DNA of 64,000 nucleotides from Pseudomonadota bacterium (GTDB lineage Bacteria; Pseudomonadota; Gammaproteobacteria; Pseudomonadales; Oleiphilaceae), in assembly GCA_002747395.1 (NCBI GenBank), contig PDPE01000041.1, forward strand, positions 1 through 64,000. Direction: 5' to 3'. Positions 24,649-32,932 of the stretch are shown here, in pieces. Within the stretch, counting starts at the first letter, position 1. The number at the start of each line of letters is the position of its first letter. Both the position numbers and the translations under genes were made by a program. Below the pieces are notes generated by a model. That model was not told the DNA's origin. It saw nothing but the letters and a program-made list of their open reading frames with translations, and did not search any database.

Positions 24649-26421
24649 CTAATCCGTTCTGGATGCTCGCTTGCGTTGCGCCCCTGTTTTCGATTTCTCC
24701 CTGGATTTGTACTTACGTGGCGACCTTTTGTAATCACCCTGATCAACGCGAGACATTTTCATCGGCATACCCAGAATCCGTGTTTTCTGTAAATGCCTTA
24801 ACACTTCCTGGGGCATACCGGTCGGCAAACTTACCGTTGTGTAGTCGTCCATGATATCAATAGCACCGATAAAACGGGCCTCTATATCCGCTTCGTTGGC
24901 AATGGCACCAACAATGTGTTTTGGTTCCACGCCATGATCATGCCCGACTTCGATACGATAGAGTTCCGTTTCAATATCTCCCCCTTCTCTTTTGGGTCTT
25001 TTACCCGGTCGTCTCCCTCTGCCATCGTCATCCCGGCCTGATCGCCCGGATCTGGGCGGCCGTTCCTTGAATTGCCGCTCTTTCAGAAGCAGCGGCTCCT
25101 CACCCTGGACGATTTTTGCGAGAGCGGCTGCTATTTCTATTGCCGGAATATTGTGTTCAACCTGGTATTGCTCTATCAATTCCTGGAACAGGGACAGATC
25201 GGAATCGGAGTCCGACGACAGCATGCTCGTAATGCGTTCCTTAAAGCGAACAATTCGAGCATCATTGACATCCTGGGTGGTGGGCAAAACCAGCTCCTGA
25301 ATACTCTGCCTGGTCGCTTTCTCTATTGCCCGAAGCATTCGTCTTTCCCGGGGTGAGGCAAACAGTATTGCCTGCCCCTGCCTGCCCGCTCTACCGGTAC
25401 GACCGATCCGGTGAACGTAGGATTCCGTATCATGTGGAATATCAAAGTTGACGACATGGCTGATTCGTTCAACATCCAGCCCTCTGGCGGCGACATCTGT
25501 CGCAACCAGGATATCTATTTTCCCTGATTTTAACGAAGTGACAGTACGCGCCCGAGACGCCTGCACCATATCTCCGTTCAGCGCTTCTGCCGCATAGCCC
25601 CTGGCCTGCAGTTTCCCGGCCAGCTCCTCCGTGGAATTTTTGGTTCGAACAAAAATAATCATTCCATCAAAGGGTTCTGTTTCAAGAATGCGGGTAAGCG
25701 CATCAACCTTATGCATACCGCTGACCATCCAGACCCGCTGTGTAATGGTTGAGGCAGTCTGGGTTTTTACCTTGATGGTGACTTCTTTCGGATCATTCAG
25801 ATAACTGGTTGCAATTCTCTTGATTTCTCTGGGCATGGTCGCAGAGAAAAGCGCAATTTGCCGTTGTTCGGGTGTTTGATCAAGGATCCATTCAACATCA
25901 TCAATGAAACCCATCCGCAGCATTTCATCAGCCTCATCCAGAACAAGGGTGGATAACGCAGACAAATCAAGCGTCCCCTTGCGCATATGATCCATAACAC
26001 GCCCCGGCGTGCCGACAACCACATGCACGCCTCGCCTGAGCGCATTAATCTGAACCGAATAGCTCTGACCACCGTAGATTGGCAATACGTGAAAACCTTT
26101 CAGATGGCTGGCGTATTTCTGAAATGCCTCAGCTACCTGAATTGTCAGCTCACGGGTGGGTGTCAGGATAAACGCCTGCGGCTTGCTCTTTTGCAAATCA
26201 ATATTGGCGACAATCGGCAACGCAAAAGCGGCAGTTTTGCCTGTTCCCGTTTGCGCCTGGCCAAGCAAGTCGTGCCCCTCCAGCAAATATGGTATGGTTT
26301 CGGCCTGAATCGGAGAGGGAGTTTCATAACCCACTCCTTTCAATGCCTTAAGCACGTTATCGGGTAAACCAAGGGAATCGAAGGTAGAGGTAGAGAAGGT
26401 AGAATCGGGCTGATCAGACAT
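24649..26421 (-). CDS. deaD: DEAD-box RNA helicase DeaD/CsdA-like
   Basis: A 590-residue helicase. Motifs in order: SPIQAETIP (Q motif), AQTGTGKT (I), PTRELTIQ, LDEADEML (DEAD), SATMP (III), ATDVAARGLD and HRIGRTGRAGR (VI). After the core comes a basic Arg/Gly-rich linker, then a DbpA-like RNA-binding domain (ELYRIEVGHDHGVEPKHIVGAIANEA) and a basic tail. This is the DeaD/CsdA layout, a ribosome-assembly and cold-response helicase. Starts with MSDQPDSTFSTSTFDSLGL. It follows tusA with a 172-base leader. Confidence 0.95.
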   Translation of the reverse strand: MSDQPDSTFSTSTFDSLGLPDNVLKALKGVGYETPSPIQAETIPYLLEGHDLLGQAQTGTGKTAAFALPIVANIDLQKSKPQAFILTPTRELTIQVAEAFQKYASHLKGFHVLPIYGGQSYSVQINALRRGVHVVVGTPGRVMDHMRKGTLDLSALSTLVLDEADEMLRMGFIDDVEWILDQTPEQRQIALFSATMPREIKRIATSYLNDPKEVTIKVKTQTASTITQRVWMVSGMHKVDALTRILETEPFDGMIIFVRTKNSTEELAGKLQARGYAAEALNGDMVQASRARTVTSLKSGKIDILVATDVAARGLDVERISHVVNFDIPHDTESYVHRIGRTGRAGRQGQAILFASPRERRMLRAIEKATRQSIQELVLPTTQDVNDARIVRFKERITSMLSSDSDSDLSLFQELIEQYQVEHNIPAIEIAAALAKIVQGEEPLLLKERQFKERPPRSGRSGRDDDGRGRRPGKRPKREGGDIETELYRIEVGHDHGVEPKHIVGAIANEADIEARFIGAIDIMDDYTTVSLPTGMPQEVLRHLQKTRILGMPMKMSRVDQGDYKRSPRKYKSREKSKTGAQRKRASRTD

Positions 26422-26593
26422 GGCGCATCCTTAAAACAGGGGAAAAACAATGAAGTGAGGAACAATCAACCAGTATCCCATTTTGCCCCTGTAAAAGATA
26501 GCTTCAATTGGAATGTTTTTATACCGGGCAGGTGCACTGCATGTGGAACGAGGGCGATGCGAAAGCCGGGCATGACCGGCACCAGACAAACTG

Positions 26594-26860
26594 TCAGCCT
26601 TTTCGTATCACATACACAAAAAACCCGTCCCGCTCGAACTGTTCAACGAGTTCATGGCCGAGAAACTGACAGAACTTTGGAATATCCCGCCGGGTAGACG
26701 GATCTGTCGCCGTTACTTCAATCAGGTAACCGGCACTCACCTCCCGGATTTTGTCGTGTAACAGCATCACCGGCTCCGGGCAGAACAATCCCGTCGTATC
26801 CAATACCACCTGCATGTCCCTGCCATCGTCAGCCGGCATCACGCCTCCCGAAAAAGTCAT
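26594..26860 (-). CDS. TusA-family sulphur carrier
   Basis: An 88-residue protein of the TusA/YedF/SirA family. The signature CPEPVM lies at about residues 27-32, with the sulphur-carrying cysteine. [15 protein letters not shown] follows, as in the family. Two starts are possible: ATG at 26860 (AGGA upstream) or at 26839 (GGGAGG upstream). It probably passes sulphur to tRNA or cofactor synthesis. Confidence 0.9.
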   Translation of the reverse strand: MTFSGGVMPADDGRDMQVVLDTTGLFCPEPVMLLHDKIREVSAGYLIEVTATDPSTRRDIPKFCQFLGHELVEQFERDGFFVYVIRKG

Positions 26861-26965
26861 ACAATCCTGACATCGCCAATGTAACTCCTGTGCCGATAAA
26901 CGCGATTCCTGTGCTAGAATAGGCAGTCATTATAAAACATTATTTTTTACTCGAAAGGGGAAATT

Positions 26966-27250
26966 ATGATCAGGGTAATTATTGAACGGCATGTCGCCCC
27001 AAGCCTGGAAGACTACTATGATAACTTTGAGCGCAACATCTTAAAAAACGCTGTCAGCGTTCCCGGTTGCATTTCAGGAAATTCTTTTCGAAATGCAAAT
27101 GATCCGAACCACAAATTCATCCTGTCAAAATGGAGAAGCATTCAGGACTGGCAACGCTGGGAAGCTTCCGAACAAAGAAGAGACATGATCGTTCCATTGA
27201 GGGCACTCATGGATAAAGATGAAATCATTACCATATTGGAACCTTTTTAG
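26966..27250 (+). CDS. Antibiotic-biosynthesis-monooxygenase (ABM) domain protein
   Basis: A 94-residue single-domain protein with a dimeric alpha+beta barrel pattern: IERHVAPSLEDYYDNFER, VPGCISGNSF, ILSKWRSIQDWQRWEASEQR. This fits the ABM fold, used by small monooxygenases and heme-degrading enzymes. AAGGGG lies before the ATG. It precedes the cbb3 oxidase genes in the same direction but is separated by 210 bases with an Anr/FNR-like site, so it is not necessarily part of that operon. Substrate unknown. Confidence 0.85.
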   Translation: MIRVIIERHVAPSLEDYYDNFERNILKNAVSVPGCISGNSFRNANDPNHKFILSKWRSIQDWQRWEASEQRRDMIVPLRALMDKDEIITILEPF

Positions 27251-27377
27251 TCTGCCACCGATAGACTGCTCTGCTGCAGCACATGGCTGCAGCACAAATA
27301 ACCCCTCCCCTCCTGATCGGATTTATCATATTAAATCAATACGTTAACAGACACTTCCAATTTCCACACAGATTATA

Positions 27378-27417
27378 TTGATATACGTCATTGAAATAAG
27401 CCATGGTTTTGTAGATA
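27378..27417 (+). promoter_or_regulatory. Anr/FNR site and promoter for ccoNOQP
   Basis: TTGATATACGTCAT at 27378-27391 matches the Anr/FNR pattern TTGAT-N4-GTCAA in 9 of 10 fixed positions. A -10-like TAGATA lies at 27412-27417. The centre of the site would be about 40 bases before the expected start of transcription, the geometry of a class II FNR-activated promoter. The ccoN ATG is at 27461. Activation under low oxygen would fit a cbb3 oxidase. Confidence 0.7.
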
Positions 27418-27460
27418 CTTGCGCCCGCAGAATCTTTCAACTAATAAATCGGTAATTACT

Positions 27461-28888
27461 ATGAGCACAGGAAACGACAGTGAAACCTATAACTACAAGG
27501 TCGTGAGGCAGTTTGCCATTATGACTGTAGTGTGGGGAATTGTTGGCATGGCAATTGGGGTGTTCATTGCAGCACAGCTTGTGTGGCCCCAATTAAACTT
27601 TGACCTCCCCTGGACCAGTTTCGGGCGACTTCGCCCCTTGCATACCAACGCCGTTATCTTCGCTTTCGGCGGAAGTGCGTTATTTGCCACCTCTTATTAC
27701 GTCGTACAGCGAACCACCCAGGCGCGCCTGTTCTCGGATTCTCTGGCCGCATTCACTTTCTGGGGCTGGAACGCCATTATCGTGGCAGCAGCCATTACCT
27801 TGCCTCTGGGCTATACCAGCAGCAAGGAATATGCAGAGCTGGAGTGGCCAATTGACATCGCCATCGCCGTGGTCTGGGTCACTTACGCCATCGTCTTTTT
27901 TGGAACCATCATGAAGCGTAAAATGAAGCATATTTACGTGGCCAACTGGTTCTATGGTGCCTTTATCATTACTATCGCCGTACTTCATATCGGCAACAAC
28001 CTTGCCATTCCCGTTGCCCCGCTTAAATCCTATTCTATCTATCCGGGAACCATAGACGCCATGGTACAGTGGTGGTACGGTCACAATGCCGTCGGCTTTT
28101 TCCTTACTGCCGGCTTCCTGGGTATGATGTATTACTTCGTCCCCAAGCAGGCAGGGCGTCCGGTCTATTCTTACAGACTGTCTATCGTCCACTTCTGGGC
28201 ATTGATTTCAATCTACGTCTGGGCCGGTGGACACCACCTGCACTACAGTGCCCTGCCCGATTGGGCGCAAAGTGCAGCAATGGTTATGTCATTGATTCTG
28301 CTGGCACCGTCCTGGGGCGGAATGATCAACGGCATGATGACACTTTCAGGTGCCTGGCATAAACTGCGCACCGACCCGATTCTGCGTTTTCTGGTTGTTT
28401 CGCTGTCGTTTTACGGCATGTCTACCTTTGAAGGCCCGATGATGTCGATCAAGACCGTAAACGCGCTTTCACATAACACGGACTGGACTGTCGGGCATGT
28501 TCACTCCGGCGCATTGGGTTGGGTTGCCATGATATCCATTGGCGCTATTTATCACCTGATCCCTCATTTGTTCGGTTTATCAAAAATGTACAGCACCAGG
28601 TTGATCAACGTCCATTTCTGGCTGGCGACCATTGGTACTGTGCTGTATATCGCTTCCATGTGGGTGAACGGCATCATGCAGGGCCTGATGTGGCGTGCAG
28701 TAAACCAGGACGGAACATTGACGTACAGCTTTATCGAGTCTGTTGAAGCGAGCCATCCCGGTTACTTTGTTCGTGCATTGGGTGGGGCAGTGTTCCTGAC
28801 CGGTATGTTGATCATGGCATTCAACGTATGGAAAACAGTGAAACAGCAGGACGCGACTGCTATTGACAACCTGCCACAAACTGCTTAA
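27461..28888 (+). CDS. ccoN: Cytochrome cbb3 oxidase subunit I (CcoN)
   Basis: A 475-residue catalytic subunit of cytochrome cbb3 oxidase, the high-affinity oxidase that reduces oxygen to water in the inner membrane. Twelve hydrophobic helices are readable. Ligand-region motifs are [26 protein letters not shown] and [13 protein letters not shown], carrying the histidines for hemes b and CuB. The start at [13 protein letters not shown] avoids a 14-residue unneeded extension. First gene of ccoNOQP. Confidence 0.97.
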   Translation: MSTGNDSETYNYKVVRQFAIMTVVWGIVGMAIGVFIAAQLVWPQLNFDLPWTSFGRLRPLHTNAVIFAFGGSALFATSYYVVQRTTQARLFSDSLAAFTFWGWNAIIVAAAITLPLGYTSSKEYAELEWPIDIAIAVVWVTYAIVFFGTIMKRKMKHIYVANWFYGAFIITIAVLHIGNNLAIPVAPLKSYSIYPGTIDAMVQWWYGHNAVGFFLTAGFLGMMYYFVPKQAGRPVYSYRLSIVHFWALISIYVWAGGHHLHYSALPDWAQSAAMVMSLILLAPSWGGMINGMMTLSGAWHKLRTDPILRFLVVSLSFYGMSTFEGPMMSIKTVNALSHNTDWTVGHVHSGALGWVAMISIGAIYHLIPHLFGLSKMYSTRLINVHFWLATIGTVLYIASMWVNGIMQGLMWRAVNQDGTLTYSFIESVEASHPGYFVRALGGAVFLTGMLIMAFNVWKTVKQQDATAIDNLPQTA

Positions 28889-28901
28889 GGGGGCGCTGAC
28901 A

Positions 28902-29510
28902 ATGAATCATGAACTAATTGAAAAGAATATGGGTTTGATGATCGTACTCATCGTAGTAGCGATCAGTTTTGGCGGCCTTGCCGAAATCGTGCCCCTGTTT
29001 TTTTCAAAACAGGTCAACGAACCTGTAGCCGGCCTCAAGCCTAACAATGCATTGCAATTGGAAGGCAGGGATATTTATATCCGCGAAGGGTGCCATGTCT
29101 GTCACACCCAGATGGTTCGCCCTTTCCGGGCGGAGACCGAGCGCTACGGCCATTACTCCGTTGCTGGCGAAAGTGTTTACGAACACCCTTTCCTGTGGGG
29201 ATCAAAGCGCACCGGGCCTGATCTGGCGAGAGTCGGTGGACGTTACAGTGATGCCTGGCACAAAGCTCACCTGTACAACCCGCGTGCTGTGGTACCCGAG
29301 TCCATCATGCCGTCTTACCCCTGGTTGTTCGAGAACACAATCGACCATATGTTGACCGGGAAGAAGATGGCCGCTCTCAAGGCGGTAGGAGTCCCTTACA
29401 CAGAGGATGACATCAAAACCGCAGGGGCCATGGTGGAAGGCAAAACAGAAATTGATGCTCTGGTGGCGTACCTGCAAAACCTTGGCACAGTTTTGCCAAC
29501 CAAACGATAA
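28902..29510 (+). CDS. ccoO: Cytochrome cbb3 oxidase subunit II (CcoO)
   Basis: A 202-residue membrane-anchored cytochrome c subunit. An N-terminal helix ([15 protein letters not shown]) is followed by one heme c site CHVCH and the axial methionine region near [15 protein letters not shown] lies nine bases before the ATG, which is 13 bases after the ccoN stop. It passes electrons from CcoP to CcoN. Confidence 0.97.
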   Translation: MNHELIEKNMGLMIVLIVVAISFGGLAEIVPLFFSKQVNEPVAGLKPNNALQLEGRDIYIREGCHVCHTQMVRPFRAETERYGHYSVAGESVYEHPFLWGSKRTGPDLARVGGRYSDAWHKAHLYNPRAVVPESIMPSYPWLFENTIDHMLTGKKMAALKAVGVPYTEDDIKTAGAMVEGKTEIDALVAYLQNLGTVLPTKR

Positions 29511-29533
29511 CGAACAGACGACAAACAGATTCT

Positions 29534-29719
29534 ATGGACATTAATACAGTTCGCGGTCTTTCGACTTTCCTGGTGATGGGAGCCTTCCTGGCAATTTGCT
29601 GGTGGGCTTACGGCGCTCGAAGGAAAAAGCGCTTTGACGAGGCGTCTCAACTTCCTTTCGAAGATGAAGAGATCGCGAAACGCACCCTTAAAAAGACGGA
29701 GAATAAAAACCATGAGTGA
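29534..29719 (+). CDS. ccoQ: Cytochrome cbb3 oxidase subunit CcoQ
   Basis: A 61-residue protein with one membrane helix (STFLVMGAFLAICWWAY) and a charged tail (RRKKRFDEA, FEDEE), the usual CcoQ form. It stabilises the assembled oxidase. It overlaps the start of ccoP by eight bases, pointing to coupled translation. Confidence 0.93.
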   Translation: MDINTVRGLSTFLVMGAFLAICWWAYGARRKKRFDEASQLPFEDEEIAKRTLKKTENKNHE

Positions 29720-30614
29720 CATGAGCACTTTTTGGAGCTTGTGGATTAGCGTTATAGTGCTTGGCAGTATTTTTGGCTGCGCCTGGCTACTTTTCGCAAC
29801 CCGCAAAAGCCAGACTACCAATACAGAAACCGAAAACACCATGGGTCACGAGTTCGATGGCATCGAGGAATACGACAACCCGCTGCCCAGGTGGTGGTTG
29901 TACATGTTTACAGCCACAATTATTTTCGGCCTGATCTATTCCGTTCTTTACCCTACACTGGGCAACATGAAGGGCTTGCTGGGCTGGACATCTGCCAATC
30001 AGTGGGAAAAGGAAGTACAGAGCTCGGATGAAAAATACAGCCCGATTTTTGCTGCATTTTCAGACAAGTCGGTCGAAGAAATCTCGAAAGACCCTGCTGC
30101 ACTTGAAATTGGTCAAAGGCTTTTTGCCAATAACTGTGCTATCTGTCACGGTTCTACCGGGAAAGGCGGTCATGGATTCCCCAATCTGACAGATAATGAC
30201 TGGTTGTACGGCGGAACTCCTGATGCAATCAAGCACACCGTGACCAACGGGCGCATGGGCGTAATGCCTGCAAAGGGCCTGATGCCGGATATGACCAATA
30301 CACAGCTAAACGATATTGTTAACTATGTACTGTCTCTTTCAAACCGATCGGACGATGCGGCATCTGCAAGCCGGGGCGGCCAGCTGTTTGCCCAGGCCTG
30401 CGCAGCATGTCATGGTGCCGATGGCAAGGGAATGCATGCTGTGGGCGCACCCAACCTCACCGACAATATCTGGTTGTATGGCCCGACCAAACAGCAGATC
30501 AAGTATACAATCGAAAGAGGTCGATCAGGTGTGATGCCAGCTCAGAAAGACTTTTTGGGTGAAGACAAGGTACATATTCTTTCAGGTTATGTTTACAGTC
30601 TGAGCAAGAAGTAA
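29712..30614 (+). CDS. ccoP: Cytochrome cbb3 oxidase subunit III (CcoP)
   Basis: A 300-residue di-heme cytochrome c. Two N-terminal membrane helices (WISVIVLGSIFGCAWLLF and MFTATIIFGLIYSV) precede two heme c domains with CAICH and CAACH. The motif YDNPLPRWW before the second helix is typical. It takes electrons from soluble or bc1-linked cytochromes. The ATG at 29712 is preferred over an in-frame start inside ccoQ. A strong terminator follows 20 bases after its stop. Confidence 0.97.
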   Translation: MSDMSTFWSLWISVIVLGSIFGCAWLLFATRKSQTTNTETENTMGHEFDGIEEYDNPLPRWWLYMFTATIIFGLIYSVLYPTLGNMKGLLGWTSANQWEKEVQSSDEKYSPIFAAFSDKSVEEISKDPAALEIGQRLFANNCAICHGSTGKGGHGFPNLTDNDWLYGGTPDAIKHTVTNGRMGVMPAKGLMPDMTNTQLNDIVNYVLSLSNRSDDAASASRGGQLFAQACAACHGADGKGMHAVGAPNLTDNIWLYGPTKQQIKYTIERGRSGVMPAQKDFLGEDKVHILSGYVYSLSKK

Positions 30615-30634
30615 TCTGTAGCTTCGGGTCTGCC

Positions 30635-30676
30635 AAAGCAAAAAGCGGAAGCAACGACTTCCGCTTTTTGCTTTTT
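30635..30676 (+). terminator. Rho-independent terminator after ccoNOQP
   Basis: A perfect 17-base stem (30635-30651 with 30658-30674) around CAACGA, with an A-rich upstream arm and T-rich downstream arm. Strong intrinsic terminator, so ccoG onward needs its own promoter or read-through. Confidence 0.92.
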
Positions 30677-30901
30677 CTTGCACCACATCAAAACAGCACA
30701 GCCTGTACACCCACTATAATTGTGGCCTGTATTTTAACCTGAACAAATAGCCACTTACCTTGCCAGTAAACGAATTTTTTACACAGTTTGCAGCCATCGT
30801 TACCCATGGCTTTTATATAAATACCGAGTCTGAACAATAATAAACAAAACTGGCCCGCCCCCCCGGCACAGGGCACTACCGGATTTTTTGGTTTAAGCAA
30901 G

Positions 30902-32365
30902 ATGTTAGAAAATGGTGAAAAGGAAATGACAGAAAAAATTCCCGCTCAAGACCTGACGGATAAAGTCGCCAAATCGAAAAATAAAGAAAAATCAAAGGAA
31001 GTGGAACTCTATGCCAGCCGGAAAAAAATCTATGTAAAAGAGATTCTGGGCTTCTTTCAAAAAATACGATCTGTCTCTCTCTGGTTGCTCATGGGATTGT
31101 ATTTTTCACTCTGCTGGGTTTCCATCAACGGGGCACCCATTATCCATTTTGATTTGCCTGCAAGAAAATTTCATCTGTTCGGCGTGACATTCTGGCCCCA
31201 GGATTTTGTCCTTCTTTCCTGGTCATTGATTATATGTGCTTTCGGTCTTTTCTTTATCACCACTCTGTTTGGTCGTGTCTGGTGCGGGTATACCTGCCCC
31301 CAAACGGCCTGGACATTTATTTTCATGTGGCTGGAAGAACGAATAGAAGGCAGCAGAAACCAGCGCATAAAACTGGATAAAAAAAAGGCTGACGGAGAAA
31401 AAATCAGGAAAAAGATTCTCAAACATCTGTCATGGATGGCCGTCGCTTTCGCTACAGGCCTCACTTTCGTCGGTTATTTTTATCCCATTCGTGAATTGAT
31501 TGTTGATATTTTCACCTTTCATGTCGCCAATGGCTGGGCGATATTCTGGATAGTGTTCTTTACCCTGGCGACTTACATCAATGCGGGCTGGATGAGAGAA
31601 CAGGTTTGCCTGTATGTGTGCCCCTATGCGAGATTCCAGTCCGCCATGTTTGACCAGGACACCATGATTGTTTCGTACAACCCTCACAGAGGCGAAACCA
31701 GGGGAAGACGAAAGAAAAACGTCGACCCCAAAGAAGCCGGACTGGGCGATTGTGTAGACTGCAGCATGTGTGTGCAGGTCTGCCCCACCGGTATTGATAT
31801 CCGAAACGGGTTACAGTACGAGTGTATTGGCTGTGCACTCTGCATCGATGCATGCGATCAGATCATGGAAAAAATGAATTATCCCAAGGGCCTGATCAGC
31901 TACACTACCGAAAATGCACTGGAAGGCAAAAAATCACGTCTCCTTCGCCCCAAGTCCATCGGGTACTTTCTCGCCATATCCGTCATGGTAGCTGCCGTCA
32001 CCTACTCCATAGCAACCCGCATTCCCCTGGAGCTTGATGTTATCCGGGATCGTGGCTCGCTTTATCAATACACGGTGTCCGGGCTTATTGAAAACACTTA
32101 CACCCTTAAAATTATGAATATGGCTGACTTTGAACGAACATTTACGGTCGAAGTATCCGGTCTTGAGGGTATAGCGATATCGACCCGGCGAGAAGTCGTG
32201 ATTGACAGCGGGGAAGTTGCCTCTTTACCTGCAAGCGTCGAAGTTGACCCCGAGGTGTTAACCGAGACCAATTCCGAAATCACATTCACTGTTATTGCCA
32301 GGGACAACCGGGAAGTGGTCGCCGAGTCAGAAAGCCGCTTCCTTGGGCCCCCTTCCATGCGGTAG
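30902..32365 (+). CDS. ccoG: CcoG/RdxA, cbb3 oxidase assembly ferredoxin-like protein
   Basis: A 487-residue membrane protein of the CcoG family, shown in other species to reduce copper for cbb3 assembly. Several membrane helices surround CGYTCPQTAW, a typical motif. Two ferredoxin-type clusters appear as CVDCSMCVQVCP and CIGCALCIDAC (about residues 290-325). The C-terminal 130 residues are an Ig-like periplasmic domain. The start could be the ATG at 30902 or one eight codons later. First of ccoGHIS. Confidence 0.95.
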   Translation: MLENGEKEMTEKIPAQDLTDKVAKSKNKEKSKEVELYASRKKIYVKEILGFFQKIRSVSLWLLMGLYFSLCWVSINGAPIIHFDLPARKFHLFGVTFWPQDFVLLSWSLIICAFGLFFITTLFGRVWCGYTCPQTAWTFIFMWLEERIEGSRNQRIKLDKKKADGEKIRKKILKHLSWMAVAFATGLTFVGYFYPIRELIVDIFTFHVANGWAIFWIVFFTLATYINAGWMREQVCLYVCPYARFQSAMFDQDTMIVSYNPHRGETRGRRKKNVDPKEAGLGDCVDCSMCVQVCPTGIDIRNGLQYECIGCALCIDACDQIMEKMNYPKGLISYTTENALEGKKSRLLRPKSIGYFLAISVMVAAVTYSIATRIPLELDVIRDRGSLYQYTVSGLIENTYTLKIMNMADFERTFTVEVSGLEGIAISTRREVVIDSGEVASLPASVEVDPEVLTETNSEITFTVIARDNREVVAESESRFLGPPSMR

Positions 32366-32404
32366 AATTGATGTGTCTATCAATCTGGCAGTACATTACA
32401 ACTT

Positions 32405-32932
32405 ATGAATCAAACAAATGAAGTCAAGCCATGGTACAAGCAGTTTTGGCCGTGGTTTGTATTATCCATACCCCTGGCCTCGATTCTTTTGAGCAGCCTT
32501 ATGATTACGCTCGCCATCACAAGGCCGCATTCCATGGTCAGTGATGATTACTATAAAGACGGCTTGTCTATCAATTGGGATTTATCCAAAGATGACCTTG
32601 CTGCCCGGCTTATGTTGGAGGCGGAATTCAGTTACGATCAGGTATTACAGACCTATCATCTGACCTTGACCAGTCAAAACGGAGCAAAATTGAATTACGG
32701 TTATTTACTGGTCAGCCTGGAGCATCCGACATTACCCAATCAGGATAATATTATCCAACTGATCCTGAAAGGTGATAATGTTTACAGCGCACAGCACACC
32801 GAAGCACTGCAAGGTAAAAGGTACATCACTGTCATGCCACCCGGTACCGAATGGCGACTCACCGGATCGGCTGAATTTCCTCTAACATCGACACACCTTT
32901 CCGCTCGACAACTGAAAACAGATCAGAACTGA
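32405..32932 (+). CDS. ccoH: FixH/CcoH, cbb3 oxidase assembly protein
   Basis: A 175-residue FixH-family protein. WYKQFWPWFVLSIPLASIL begins the single N-terminal membrane helix (12-38), followed by SMVSDDYYKDGL, a typical FixH motif, and a beta-rich periplasmic domain. Its stop overlaps the ccoI start by one base (TGATG). Needed for assembly of the oxidase with CcoI. Confidence 0.93.
   Translation: MNQTNEVKPWYKQFWPWFVLSIPLASILLSSLMITLAITRPHSMVSDDYYKDGLSINWDLSKDDLAARLMLEAEFSYDQVLQTYHLTLTSQNGAKLNYGYLLVSLEHPTLPNQDNIIQLILKGDNVYSAQHTEALQGKRYITVMPPGTEWRLTGSAEFPLTSTHLSARQLKTDQN

Noticed and set aside
30677..30901. A second Anr/FNR site before ccoG
   Set aside because: No TTGAT-N4-ATCAA-like sequence was found in this gap.
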